In this document: piece after piece, positions 1 to 11,747 of the stretch
How positions within the stretch are numbered: position 1 is the first letter of the stretch
Layout of the letters: each line of letters opens with the position of its first letter
Assembly (NCBI GenBank): GCA_037893245.1
Contig: JBAIAA010000543.1
Coordinates: forward strand, 496,001 to 560,000
DNA from: Crossaster papposus
Taxonomy: Eukaryota > Echinodermata > Asteroidea > Velatida > Solasteridae
Direction of reading: 5' to 3'
Length of the DNA: 64,000 bases
Notes under the pieces: model-generated
The model's database searches: none
What the model saw: only the letters and a program-made list of their open reading frames with translations
Told to the model about the DNA's origin: nothing
Program-made: the position numbers and the translations under genes

Positions 1-560
1 CTACACCTCACTCAGCCTGCTCAGAAGGAACAGCAGAGGTAGAATACAGAGATAGAGTATATCCCAGTGTCTCTCTCAGGCTGCTCAGAAGGAACAGCAG
101 AGGTAGAAAACAAAGATAGAGTATATCCACGTGTCTGATCTACACCTCATTTAGCCTGCTCAGAAGGAACAGCAGAGGTAGAAGACATAGATAGAGTATA
201 TCCACGTGTCTCACTCAGCCTGCGCAGAAGGAACAGCAAAGGTAGAAGACAGAGATAGAGTATATCCACGTGTCTCACTCAGCCTGCTCAGAAGGAACAG
301 CAGAGGTAGAAGACAGAGATAGAGTATACCCACGTGTCTGATCTACACCTCACTCAGCCTGCTCAGAAGGAACAGCAGAGGTAGAAGACAGAGATAGAGT
401 ATATCCACGTGTCTCACTCAGGCTGCTCAGAATGAACAGCAGAGGTAGAAGACAGAGATAGAGTATATCCATGTGTCTACTCTACACCTCACTCAGCCTG
501 CTCAGAATGAACAGCAGCGGTAGACGGCATAGATAGAGTATATCCACGTGTCTGATCTAC
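1..560 (+). repeat. Subfamily A block, copy at about 4,749-5,310
   Basis: The rare TGCGCAG variant at 221 and GTGTCTACTC at 473 recur at 4,969 and 5,221, a constant shift of 4,748 bp (32 S + 36 L). The order of S and L monomers between these markers agrees. Small differences exist, for example GAATGAACAGCAGCGG near 510 against GCAGAGG in the later copy. Confidence 0.75.
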
Positions 561-690
561 ACCTCACTCAGCCTGATCAGAAGGAACAGCAGAGGTAGAA
601 GACAGAGATGGAGTATATCCACGTGTCTCACTCAGGCTGCTCAGAAGTAACAGCAAAGGTAGAAGACAGAGATAGAGTATATCCACGTGT

Positions 691-754
691 CTCACTCAGC
701 CTGCTCAGAAGGAACAGCAGAGGTAGAAGACAGAGATAGAGTATATCCACGTGT
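691..754 (+). repeat. Reference short monomer (S, 64 bp)
   Basis: This copy matches the commonest base at every position as far as I can judge by eye, so it can serve as the S consensus. Hand count gives A 22, C 14, G 17, T 11 (48% GC, 61% purine on the + strand). It has one CpG, against about 3.7 expected from composition. Internal structure: CTCAG occurs twice near the 5' end, a purine-rich middle carries AGATAG (a WGATAR-type match), and TATATCC leads into CACGTG at monomer bases 58-63. Common variants are GGCTG for GCCTG, ATGAAC for AGGAAC, GACGACATAG for GAAGACAGAG, and CACCTTGCTC for CAGCCTGCTC. Confidence 0.95.
748..753. other. CACGTG palindrome present once per monomer (example)
   Basis: The hexamer CACGTG ends almost every monomer, giving several hundred copies at 64- or 75-bp spacing. 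It is the canonical E-box/G-box recognised by several bHLH and bZIP factor families, and it contains the only CpG of the consensus. Its position at the S/L junction means the spacing between neighbouring sites switches by 11 bp, about one helical turn. Binding is not shown by sequence alone; the motif may be incidental. Variants include CATGTG (near 470), CACATG (near 962), CAAGTG (near 823), CTCGTG (near 2,000) and CACCTG (near 6,076). Confidence 0.6.
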
Positions 755-854
755 CTGATCTACACCTCACTCAGCCTGCTCAGAAGGAACAGCAGAGGTA
801 GAAGACAGAGATAGAGTATATCCAAGTGTCTCTCTCAGGCTGCTCAGAAGGAAC

Positions 855-1790
855 AGCAGAGGTAGAAGACAAAGATAGAGTATATCCACGTGTCTGATCT
901 ACACCTCATTTACCCTGCTCAGAAGGAACAGCAGAGGTAGAAGACAGAGATAGAGTATATCCACATGTCTCACTCAGCCTGCTCAGAAGGAACAGCAGAG
1001 GTAGACGATAGAGATAGAGTATATCCACGTGTCTGATCTACACCTCACTCAGGCTGCTCAGAAGGAACAGCAGAGGTAGAAAACAGAGATAGGGTATATC
1101 CAAGTGTCCTTCTCAGGCTGCTCAGAATGAACAACAGAGGTAGAACACAGAGATAGAGTATATCCACGTGTCTGATCTACACCTCATTTAGCCTACTCAG
1201 AAGGAACAGCAGAGGTAGAAGACAGAGATAGAGTATATACACGTGTCTCACTCAGCCTGCTCAGAAGGAACAGCAAAGGTAGACGACAGAGATAGAGTAT
1301 ATCCACGTGTCTCACTCAGCCTGCTCAGAAGGAACAGCAGAGGTAGAAGACAGAGATAGAGTATATCCACGTTTCTCACTCAGGCTGCTCAGAAGGAACA
1401 GCAGAGGTAGAAGACAGAGATAGAGTATATCCACGTATCTCACTCAGCCTGCTCAGAAAGAACAGCAAAGGTAGAAGACAGAGATAGAGTATATCCATGT
1501 GTCTAATCTACACCTCACTCAGCCTGCTCTGAATGAACAGCAGAGGTAGACGGCATAGATAGAGTATATCCACGTGTCTGATCTACACCTCACTCAGCCT
1601 GATCAGAAGGAACAGCAGAGGTAGAAGACAGAGATAGAGTATATCCACGTGTCTCACTCAGGCTGCTCAGAAGGAACAGCAGAGGTAGAAGACAGAGATA
1701 GAGTATATCCATGTGTCTGATATACACCTCACTCAGCCTGCTCAGAATGAACAGCAGAGGTAGACGACATAGATAGATTATTCCCACGTG
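855..1790 (+). repeat. Subfamily A block, copy 1 of 3
   Basis: Three markers line up in three places. TACCCTG is at 911, 3,649 and 7,896. CAAGTGTCCT is at 1,101, 3,839 and 8,086. GCTCTGAATG is at 1,526, 4,264 and 8,511. The shifts are 2,738 bp (17 S + 22 L) and 4,247 bp (23 S + 37 L). Copies 2 and 3 share CAGAAAAAACAGC near 3,724 and 7,971 where copy 1 has CAGAAGGAACAGC, so copies 2 and 3 are the closer pair. Confidence 0.8.
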
Positions 1791-2219
1791 TCTGATCTAC
1801 ACCTCACTCAGCCTGCTCAGAAGGAACAGCAGAGGTAGAAGACAGAGATAGAGTATATCCACGTGTCTGATCTACACCTCATTTAGCCTGCTCAGAAGGA
1901 ACAACATAGGTAAAAGACAGAGATAGAGTATATCCACGTGTCTCACTCAGCCTGCTCAGAAAGAACAGCAAAGGTAGAAGACAGAGATAGAGTATATCCT
2001 CGTGTCTGATCTACACCTCACTCAGGCTGCTCAGAGGGAACAGCAGAGGTAGAATACAGAGATAGAGTATATCCAAGTGTCTCTCTCAGGCTGCTCAGAA
2101 GGAACAGCAGAGGTAGAAAACAAAGATAGAGTATATCCACGTGTCTGATCTGCACCTCATTTAGCCTGCTCAGAAGGAACAGCAGAGGTAGAAGACAGAG
2201 ATAGAGTATATCCACGTAT
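1439..2219 (+). repeat. 781-bp higher-order unit, copy 1 (11 monomers)
   Basis: The unit reads S L L S L L L S L S L (4 S + 7 L = 781 bp). Distinctive variants inside it recur exactly 781 bp later: GCTCTGAATG, GATTATTCCCACG, AACAACATAGG, GCTCAGAGGG and TCTGCACCTC. The CACGTATCTC variant that precedes 1,439 also ends this copy, which fits a tandem duplication. By eye the two copies are nearly identical. Confidence 0.9.
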
Positions 2220-3000
2220 CTCACTCAGCCTGCTCAGAAAGAACAGCAAAGGTAGAAGACAGAGATAGAGTATATCCATGTGTCTAATCTACACCTCACT
2301 CAGCCTGCTCTGAATGAACAGCAGAGGTAGACGGCATAGATAGAGTATATCCACGTGTCTGATCTACACCTCACTCAGCCTGATCAGAAGGAACAGCAGA
2401 GGTAGAAGACAGAGATAGAGTATATCCACGTGTCTCACTCAGGCTGCTCAGAAGGAACAGCAGAGGTAGAAGACAGAGATAGAGTATATCCATGTGTCTG
2501 ATATACACCTCACTCAGCCTGCTCAGAATGAACAGCAGAGGTAGACGACATAGATAGATTATTCCCACGTGTCTGATCTACACCTCACTCAGCCTGCTCA
2601 GAAGGAACAGCAGAGGTAGAAGACAGAGATAGAGTATATCCACGTGTCTGATCTACACCTCATTTAGCCTGCTCAGAAGGAACAACATAGGTAAAAGACA
2701 GAGATAGAGTATATCCACGTGTCTCACTCAGCCTGCTCAGAAAGAACAGCAAAGGTAGAAGACAGAGATAGAGTATATCCTCGTGTCTGATCTACACCTC
2801 ACTCAGGCTGCTCAGAGGGAACAGCAGAGGTAGAATACAGAGATAGAGTATATCCAAGTGTCTCTCTCAGGCTGCTCAGAAGGAACAGCAGAGGTAGAAA
2901 ACAAAGATAGAGTATATCCACGTGTCTGATCTGCACCTCATTTAGCCTGCTCAGAAGGAACAGCAGAGGTAGAAGACAGAGATAGAGTATATCCACGTGT
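2220..3000 (+). repeat. 781-bp higher-order unit, copy 2
   Basis: This copy follows copy 1 directly. The only difference noticed is at the terminal CACGTGT, where copy 1 has CACGTAT. The sequence after 3,000 (CTCACTCAGG) leaves the pattern, so there are only two copies. Such near-identity implies a recent event. Confidence 0.9.
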
Positions 3001-3589
3001 CTCACTCAGGCTGCTCAGAAGGAACAGCAGAGGTAGAAGACAGAGATATAGTATATCCATGTGTCTACTCTACACCTCACTCAGCCTGCTCAGAATGAAC
3101 AGCAGAGGTAGACGGCATAGATAGAGTATATCCACGTGTCTGATCTACACCTCACTCAGCCTGATCAGAAGGAACAGCAGAGGTAGAAGACAGAGATAGA
3201 GTATATCCCCGTGTCTCACTCAGGCTGCTCAGAAGTAACAGCAGAGGTAGAAGACAGAGATATAGTATATCCACGTGTCTCACTCAGCCTGCTCAGAAGG
3301 AACAGCAGAGGTAGAAGACAAAGATAGAGTATATACACGTGTCTGATCTACACCTCACTCAGCCTGCTCAAAAGGAACAGCAGAGGTAGAAGACAGAGAT
3401 AGAGTATATCCACGTGTCTCACTCAGGCTGCTCAGAAGGAACAGCAGAGGTAGAAGACAGAGATAGAGTATATCCATGTGTCTGATATACACCTCACTCA
3501 TCCTGCTCAGAATGAACAGCAGAGGTAGACGACATCGATAGATTATATCCACGTGTCTGATCTACACCTCACTCAGCCTGCTCAGAAAG

Positions 3590-4530
3590 AACAGCAGAGG
3601 TAGAAGACAAAGATAGAGTATATCCACGTGTCTGATCTACACCTCATTTACCCTGCTCAGAAGGAACAGCAGAGGTAGAAGACAGAGATAGAGTATATCC
3701 ACATGTCTCACTCAGCCTGCTCAGAAAAAACAGCAGAGGTAGACGATAGAGATAGAGTATATCCACGTGTCTGATCTACACCTCACTCAGGCTGCTCAGA
3801 AGGAACAGCAGAGGTAGAAAACAGAGATAGGGTATATCCAAGTGTCCTTCTCAGGCTGCTCAGAATGAACAACAGAGGTAGAAGACAGAGATAGAGTATA
3901 TCCACGTGTCTGATCTACACCTCATTTAGCCTACTCAGAAGGAACAGCAGAGGTAGAAGACAGAGATAGAGTATATACACGTGTCTCACTCAGCCTGCTC
4001 AGAAGGAACAGCAAAGGTAGACGACAGAGATAGAGTATATCCACGTGTCTCACTCAGCCTGCTCAGAAGGAACAGCAGAGGTAGAAGACAGAGATAGAGT
4101 ATATCCACGTTTCTCACTCAGGCTGCTCAGAAGGAACAGCAGAGGTAGAAGACAGAGATAGAGTATATCCACGTGTCTCACTCAGCCTGCTCAGAAAGAA
4201 CAGCAAAGGTAGAAGACAGAGATAGAGTATATCCATGTGTCTAATCTACACCTCACTCAGCCTGCTCTGAATGAACAGCAGAGGTAGACGGCATAGATAG
4301 AGTATATCCACGTGTCTGATCTACACCTCACTCAGCCTGATCAGAAAGAACAGCAGAGGTAGAAGACAGAGATAGAGTATATCCACGTGTCTCACTCAGG
4401 CTGCTCAGAAGGAACAGCAGAGGTAGAAGACAGAGATAGAGTATATCCATGTGTCTGATATACACCTCACTCAGCCTGCTCAGAATGAACAGCAGAGGTA
4501 GACGACATAGATAGATTATATCCACGTGTC
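3590..4530 (+). repeat. Subfamily A block, copy 2 of 3
   Basis: This is the partner of 855-1,790 at a shift of 2,738 bp. The match continues downstream: ACAACATAGG at 1,901 corresponds to ACAAAATAGG at 4,639. The 781-bp tandem duplication present after copy 1 is absent here, so that duplication probably postdates this block's spread. Confidence 0.75.
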
Positions 4531-5749
4531 TGATCTACACCTCACTCAGCCTGCTCAGAAGGAACAGCAGAGGTAGAAGACAGAGATAGAGTATATCCAC
4601 GTGTCTGATCTACACCTCATTTAGCCTGCTCAGAAGGAACAAAATAGGTAAAAGACAGAGATAGAGTATATCCACGTGTCTCACTCAGCCTGCTCAGAAA
4701 GAACAGCAAAGGTAGAAGACAGAGATAGAGTATATCCTCGTGTCTGATCTACACCTCACTCAGGCTGCTCAGAGGGAACAGCAGAGGTAGAATACAGAGA
4801 TAGAGTATATCCAAGTGTCTCTCTCAGGCTGCTCAGAAGGAACAGCAGAGGTAGAAAACAAAGATAGAGTATATCCACGTGTCTGATCTACACCTCATTT
4901 AGCCTGCTCAGAAGGAACAGCAGAGGTAGAAGACAGAGATAGAGTATATCCACGTGTCTCACTCAGCCTGCGCAGAAGGAACAGCAAAGGTAGAAGACAG
5001 AGATAGAGTATATCCACGTGTCTCACTCAGCCTGCTCAGAAGGAACAGCAGAGGTAGAAGACAGAGATAGAGTATCCCCACGTGTCTGATCTACACCTCA
5101 CTCAGCCTGCTCAGAAGGAACAGCAGAGGTAGAAGACAGAGATAGAGTATATCCACGTGTCTCACTCAGGCTGCTCAGAAGGAACAGCAGAGGTAGAAGA
5201 CAGAGATAGAGTATATCCATGTGTCTACTCTACACCTCACTCAGCCTGCTCAGAATGAACAGCAGAGGTAGACGGCATAGATAGAGTATATCCACGTGTC
5301 TGATCTACACCTCACTCAGCCTGATCAGAAGGAACAGCAGAGGTAGAAGACAGAGATATAGTATATCCACGTGTCTCACTCAGCCTGCTCAGAAGGAACA
5401 GCAGAGGTAGAAGACAAAAATAGAGTATATACACGTGTCTGATCTACACCTCACTCAGCCTGCTCAGAAGGAACAGCAGAGGTAGAAGACAGAGATAGAG
5501 TATATCCACGTGTCTCACTCAGGCTGCTCAGAAGGAACAGCAGAGGTAGAAGACAGAGATAGATTATATCCACGTGTCTGATCTACACCTCACTCAGCCT
5601 GCTCAGAAGGAACAGCAGAGGTAGAAGACAGAGATAGAGTATATCCACGTGTCTGATCTACACCTCATTTAGCCTGCTCAGAAGGAACAGCAGAGGTAGA
5701 AGACAAAGATGGAGTATATCCAAGTGTCTCACTCAGCCTGCTCAGAAGG

Positions 5750-7260
5750 AACAGCAGAGATAGAAGACAGAGATAGAGTATATCCACGTGTCTGATCTAC
5801 ACCTCACTCAGCCTGCTCAGAATGAACAGCAGAGGTAGACGACATAGATAGAGTATATCCACGTGTCTGATCTACACCTCACTCAGCCTGATCAGAATGA
5901 ACAGCAGAGGTAGAAGACAGAGATAGAGTATATCCACGTGACTCACTCAGGCTGCTCAGAAGGAACAGCAGAGGTAGACGACAGAGATAGAGTATATCCA
6001 CATGTCTGATCTACACCTCACTCAGCCTGCTCAGAAGGAACATCAGAGGTAGAAGACAGAGATAGAGTATATCCACCTGTCTCACTCAGCCTGCTCAGAA
6101 GGAACAGCAGAGGTAGAAGACAGAGATAGAGTATATCCACGTGTCTCACTCAGCCTGCTCAGAAGAAACAGCAGAGGTAGAAGACAGAGATTGGGTATAT
6201 ACACGTGTCTCACTCAGCCTGCGCAACATGAACAGCAGAGGTAGAAGACAGAGATAGAGTATATACACGTGTCTCACTCAGCCTGCTCAGAAGGAACAGC
6301 AGAGGTAGAAGACAGAGATAGAGTATATCCACGTGTCTGATCTACACCTCACTCAGCCTGATCAGAAGGAACAGCAGAGGTAGAAGACAGAGATAGAGTA
6401 TATCCACGTGTCTCACTCAGGCTGCTCAGAAGTAACAGCAGAGGTAGAAGACAGAGATATAGTATATCCACGTGTCTCACTCAGCCTGCTCAGAAGGAAC
6501 AGCAGAGGTAGAAGACAAAGATAGAGTATATACACGTGTCTGATCTACACCTCACTCAGCCTGCTCAGAAGGAACAGCAGAGGTAGAAGACAGAGATAGA
6601 GTATATCCACGTGTCTCACTCAGGCTGCTCAGAAGGAACAGCAGAGGTAGAAGACAGAGATAGAGTATATCCATGTGTCTGATATACACCTCACTCAGCC
6701 TGCTCAGAATGAACAGCAGAGGTAGACGACATAGATATATTATATCCACGTGTCTGATCTACACCTCACTCAGCCTGCTCAGAAGGAACAGCAGAGGTAG
6801 AAGACAGAGATAGAGTATATCCACGTGTCTGATCTACACCTCATTTAGCCTGCTCAGAAGGAACAGCAGAGGTAGAAGACAAAGATGGAGTATATCCAAG
6901 TGTCTCACTCAGCCTGCTCAGAAGGAACAGCAGAGATAGACGACAGAGATAGAGTATATCCACGTGTCTGATCTACACCTCACTCAGCCTGCTCAGAATG
7001 AACAGCAGAGGTAGACGACATAGATAGAGTATATCCACGTGTCTGATCTACACCTCACTCAGCCTGATCAGAATGAACAGCAGAGGTAGAAGACAGAGAT
7101 AGAGTATATCCACGTGACTCACTCAGGCTGCTCAGAAGGAACAGCAGAGGTAGAAGACAGAGATAGAGTATATCCACATGTCTGATCTACACCTCACTCA
7201 GCCTGCTCAGAAGGAACATCAGAGGTAGAAGACAGAGATAGAGTATATCCACGTGTCTCA
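5750..7260 (+). repeat. About 1.5-kb subfamily A block, copy 1
   Basis: Markers shifted by exactly 3,252 bp into the second copy are GCGCAACATG at 6,221 (9,473), CACGTG-ACTCAC at 5,941 (9,193), AAAGATGGAG at 6,881 (10,133) and CATCAGAGG at 7,217 (10,469). A later GTTAAAAA marker (7,289 against 10,733) is shifted by 3,444 bp, that is 192 bp more, or three extra S monomers in the second copy. Confidence 0.8.
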
Positions 7261-7288
7261 CTCAGCCTGCTCAGAAGGAACAGCAGAG

Positions 7289-7296
7289 GTTAAAAA
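7289..7296 (+). other. 2-bp insertion marker GTTAAAAA
   Basis: The monomer core reads GAGGTTAAAAAGACAG here instead of GAGGTAGAAGACAG, a net gain of 2 bp. The same rare variant occurs at 10,733 and 14,241. A shared indel of this kind marks common descent of the three blocks. Confidence 0.85.
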
Positions 7297-7839
7297 GACA
7301 GAGATAGAGTATATCCACGTGTCTGATCTACACCTCACTCAGGCTGCTCAGAAGGAACAGCAGAGGTAGAAAACAGAGATAGAGTATATCCAAGTGTCCT
7401 TCTCAGGCTGCTCAGAAGGAACAGCAGAGGTAGAAGACAGAGATAGAGTATATCCACGTGTCTGATCTACACCTCATTTAGCCTACTCAGAAGGAACAGC
7501 AGAGGTAGAAGACAGAGATAGAGTATATACACGTGTCTCACTCAGCCTGCTCAGAAGGAACAGCAAAGGTAGAAGACAGAGATAGAGTATATCCACGTTT
7601 CTCACTCAGCCTGCTCAGAAGGAACAGCAGAGGTAGAACACAGAGATAGAGTATATCCACGTGTCTCACTCAGCCTGCTCAGAAAGAACAGCAAAGGTAG
7701 AAGACAGAGATAGAGTATATCCATGTGTCTGATATACACCTCACTCATCCTGCTCAGAATGAACAGCAGAGGTAGACGACATAGATAGATTATATCCACG
7801 TGTCTGATCTACACCTCACTCAGCCTGCTCAGAAAGAAC

Positions 7840-8640
7840 AGCAGAGGTAGAAGACAAAGATAGAGTATATCCACGTGTCTGATCTACACCTCATTTACCC
7901 TGCTCAGAAGGAACAGCAGAGGTAGAAGACAGAGATAGAGTATATCCACATGTCTCACTCAGCCTGCTCAGAAAAAACAGCAGAGGTAGACGATAGAGAT
8001 AGAGTATATCCACGTGTCTGATCTACACCTCACTCAGGCTGCTCAGAAGGAACAGCAGAGGTAGAAAACAGAGATAGGGTATATCCAAGTGTCCTTCTCA
8101 GGCTGCTCAGAATGAACAACAGAGGTAGAAGACAGAGATAGAGTATATCCACGTGTCTGATCTACACCTCATTTAGCCTACTCAGAAGGAACAGCAGAGG
8201 TAGAAGACAGAGATAGAGTATATACACATGTCTCACTCAGCCTGCTCAGAAGGAACAGCAAAGGTAGACGACAGAGATAGAGTATATCCACGTGTCTCAC
8301 TCAGCCTGCTCAGAAGGAACAGCAGAGGTAGAAGACAGAGATAGAGTATATCCACGTTTCTCACTCAGGCTGCTCAGAAGGAACAGCAGAGGTAGAAGAC
8401 AGAGATAGAGTATATCCACGTGTCTCACTCAGCCTGCTCAGAAAGAACAGCAAAGGTAGAAGACAGAGATAGAGTATATCCATGTGTCTAATCTACACCT
8501 CACTCAGCCTGCTCTGAATGAACAGCAGAGGTAGACGGCATAGATAGAGTATATCCACGTGTCTGATCTACACCTCACTCAGCCTGATCAGAAAGAACAG
8601 CAGAGGTAGAAGACAGAGATAGAGTATATCCACGTGTCTC
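7840..8640 (+). repeat. Subfamily A block, copy 3 of 3
   Basis: This is the partner of copy 2 at a shift of 4,247 bp and shares CAGAAAAAACAGC with it. Downstream, near 8,670, the sequence switches to a different block with GGTATAAGAC and TATATTCACG. The switch falls in monomer register. Confidence 0.75.
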
Positions 8641-8999
8641 ACTCAGGCTGCTCAGAAGGAACAGCAGAGGTATAAGACAGATATATAGTATATTCACGTG
8701 TCTGATCTACACCTCACTCAGCCTGCTCAGAAGGAACAGCAGAGGTAGAAGACAAAGATAGAGTATATCCACGTGTCTGATCTACACCTCACTCAGGCTG
8801 TTCAGAAGGAACAGCAGAGGTAGAAAACAGAGATAGAGTATATCCAAGTGTCCTTCTCAGCCTGCTCAGAAGAAACAGCAGAGGTAGAAGACAGAGATTG
8901 GGTATATACACGTGTCTCACTCAGCCTGCGCAACATGAACAGCAGAGGTAGAAGACAGAGATAGAGTATATACACGTGTCTCACTTAGCCTGCTCAGAA

Positions 9000-10510
9000 G
9001 GAACAGCAGAGGTAGAAGACAGAGATAGAGTATATCCACGTGTCTGATCTACACCTCACTCAGCCTGCTCAGAATGAACAGCAGAGGTAGACGACATAGA
9101 TAGAGTATATCCACGTGTCTGATCTACACCTCACTCAGCCTGATCAGAATGAACAGCAGAGGTAGAAGACAGAGATAGAGTATATCCACGTGACTCACTC
9201 AGGCTGCTCAGAAGGAACAGCAGAGGTAGAAGACAGAGATAGAGTATATCCACATGTCTGATCTACACCTCACTCAGCCTGCTCAGAAGGAACATCAGAG
9301 GTAGAAGACAGAGATAGAGTATATCCACCTGTCTCACTCAGCCTGCTCAGAAGGAACAGCAGAGGTAGAAGACAGAGATAGAGTATATCCACGTGTCTCA
9401 CTCAGCCTGCTCAGAAGAAACAGCAGAGGTAGAAGACAGAGATTGGGTATATACACGTGTCTCACTCAGCCTGCGCAACATGAACAGCAGAGGTAGAAGA
9501 CAGAGATAGAGTATATACACGTGTCTCACTCAGCCTGCTCAGAAGGAACAGCAGAGGTAGAAGACAGAGATAGAGTATATCCACGTGTCTGATCTACACC
9601 TCACTCAGCCTGATCAGAAGGAACAGCAGAGGTAGAAGACAGAGATAGAGTATATCCACGTGTCTCACTCAGGCTGCTCAGAAGTAACAGCAGAGGTAGA
9701 AGACAGAGATATAGTATATCCACGTGTCTCACTCAGCCTGCTCAGAAGGAACAGCAGAGGTAGAAGACAAAGATAGAGTATATACACGTGTCTGATCTAC
9801 ACCTCACTCAGCCTGCTCAGAAGGAACAGCAGAGGTAGAAGACAGAGATAGAGTATATCCACGTGTCTCACTCAGGCTGCTCAGAAGGAACAGCAGAGGT
9901 AGAAGACAGAGATAGAGTATATCCATGTGTCTGATATACACCTCACTCAGCCTGCTCAGAATGAACAGCAGAGGTAGACGACATAGATATATTATATCCA
10001 CGTGTCTGATCTACACCTCACTCAGCCTGCTCAGAAGGAACAGCAGAGGTAGAAGACAGAGATAGAGTATATCCACGTGTCTGATCTACACCTCATTTAG
10101 CCTGCTCAGAAGGAACAGCAGAGGTAGAAGACAAAGATGGAGTATATCCAAGTGTCTCACTCAGCCTGCTCAGAAGGAACAGCAGAGATAGACGACATAG
10201 ATAGAGTATATCCACGTGTCTGATCTACACCTCACTCAGCCTGCTCAGAATGAACAGCAGAGGTAGACGACATAGATAGAGTATATCCACGTGTCTGATC
10301 TACACCTCACTCAGCCTGATCAGAATGAACAGCAGAGGTAGAAGACAGAGATAGAGTATATCCACGTGACTCACTCAGGCTGCTCAGAAGGAACAGCAGA
10401 GGTAGAAGACAGAGATAGAGTATATCCACATGTCTGATCTACACCTCACTCAGCCTGCTCAGAAGGAACATCAGAGGTAGAAGACAGAGATAGAGTATAT
10501 CCACCTGTCT
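9000..10510 (+). repeat. About 1.5-kb subfamily A block, copy 2
   Basis: This copy matches copy 1 at 3,252 bp and copy 3 at 2,343 bp (GCGCAACATG at 9,473 and 11,816; CATCAGAGG at 10,469 and 12,812). A partial fourth copy carries GCGCAACATG at 12,992. A further GCGCAACATG at 8,928 belongs to a related block shifted 2,888 bp from 11,816. Confidence 0.8.
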
Positions 10511-11747
10511 CACTCAGCCTGCTCAGAAGGAACAGCAGAGGTAGAAGACAGAGATAGAGTATATCCACGTGTCTCACTCAGCCTGCTCAGAAGAAACAGC
10601 AGAGGTAGAAGACAGAGATAGGGTATATACACTTGTCTCACTCAGCCTGCGCAGAATGAACAGCAGAGGTAGAAGACAGAGATAGAGTATATACACGTGT
10701 CTCACTCAGCCTGCTCAGAAGGAACAGCAGAGGTTAAAAAGACAGAGATAGAGTATATCCACGTGTCTGATCTACACCTCATTTAGCCTGCTCAGAAGGA
10801 ACAGCAGAGGTAGAAGACAGAGATAGAGTATATCCACATGTCTCACTCAGCCTGCTCAGAAGGAACAGCAGAGGTAGACGATAGAGATAGAGTATATCCA
10901 CGTGTCTGATCTACACCTCACTCAGGCTGCTCAGAAGGAACAGCAGAGGTAGAAAACAGAGATAGAGTATATCCAAGTGTCCTTCTCAGGCTGCTCAGAA
11001 GGAACAGCAGAGGTAGAAGACAGAGATAGAGTATATCCACGTGTCTGATCTACACCTCATTTAGCCTACTCAGAAGGAACAGCAGAGGTAGAAGACAGAG
11101 ATAGAGTATATACACGTGTCTCACTCAGCCTGCTCAGAAGGAACAGCAAAGGTAGAAGACAGAGATAGAGTATATCCACGTTTCTCACTCAGCCTGCTCA
11201 GAAGGAACAGCAGAGGTAGAACACAGAGATAGAGTATATCCACGTGTCTCACTCAGCCTGCTCAGAAAGAACAGCAAAGGTAGAAGACAGAGATAGAGTA
11301 TATCCATGTGTATAATCTACACCTCACTCAGCCTGCTCAGAATGAACAGCAGAGGTAGACGGCATAGATAGAGTATATTCACGTGTCTGATCTACACCTC
11401 ACTCAGCCTGAGCAGAAGGAACAGCAGAGGTAGAAGACAGAGATAGAGTATATCCACGTGTCTCACTCAGGCTGCTCAGAAGGAACAGCAGAGGTATAAG
11501 ACAGATATATAGTATATTCACGTGTCTGATCTACACCTCACTCAGCCTGCTCAGAAGGAACATCAGAGGTAGAAGACAGAGATAGAGTATATCCACGTGT
11601 CTCACTCAGCCTGCTCAGAAGGAACAGCAGAGGTAGAAGACAAAGATAGAGTATATCCACGTGTCTGATCTACACCTCACTCAGGCTGTTCAGAAGGAAC
11701 AGCAGAGGTAGAAAACAGAGATAGAGTATATCCAAGTGTCCTTCTCA
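10200..11747 (+). repeat. 3,508-bp-spaced block, copy 1
   Basis: Three markers recur 3,508 bp downstream: CACGTG-ACTCAC at 10,369 (13,877), GTTAAAAA at 10,733 (14,241) and AGGCTGTTCA at 11,683 (15,191). Subtracting the 2-bp insertion in GTTAAAAA leaves 29 S + 22 L. The match ends at CCTTCTCAGCC here, where the partner has CCTTCTCAGGC. Confidence 0.8.
10733..10740 (+). other. 2-bp insertion marker GTTAAAAA, second copy
   Basis: This has the same net 2-bp gain as at 7,289. It lies 3,444 bp from that copy and 3,508 bp from the copy at 14,241; the 64-bp difference between the two distances is one S monomer. Confidence 0.85.

Noticed and set aside
3..60. GATA-type motif AGATAG and TATATC as a promoter
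   Set aside because: Both are part of every monomer, so they carry no positional information. No transcription start context, downstream gene or terminator is present.
691..754. Triplex (H-DNA) or G-quadruplex potential of the purine-rich core
   Set aside because: The purine tract is interrupted by C or T every few bases and lacks mirror symmetry. The only G run is the four Gs of the GCAGGGGTAG variant, one per monomer, too sparse for a quadruplex.
1590..1787. Recurrent minus-strand reading frames of 60-68 codons (for example 1,590-1,787, 9,804-10,001, 29,778-29,975, 62,367-62,564), leucine-rich and resembling membrane segments
   Set aside because: They coincide with repeating monomers, end when a 64-bp unit shifts the frame onto stops, and recur only because the DNA block recurs. 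The leucine-rich appearance comes from translating the complement of a purine-rich repeat. There is no codon-level conservation and no regulatory context.
1439..3000. Assembly artefact as the explanation for all near-identical duplications
   Set aside because: Not adopted as the main reading, because the many duplications differ in unit length, carry private changes and step by whole monomers, as biological satellite turnover does. It cannot be excluded for individual cases without read evidence.
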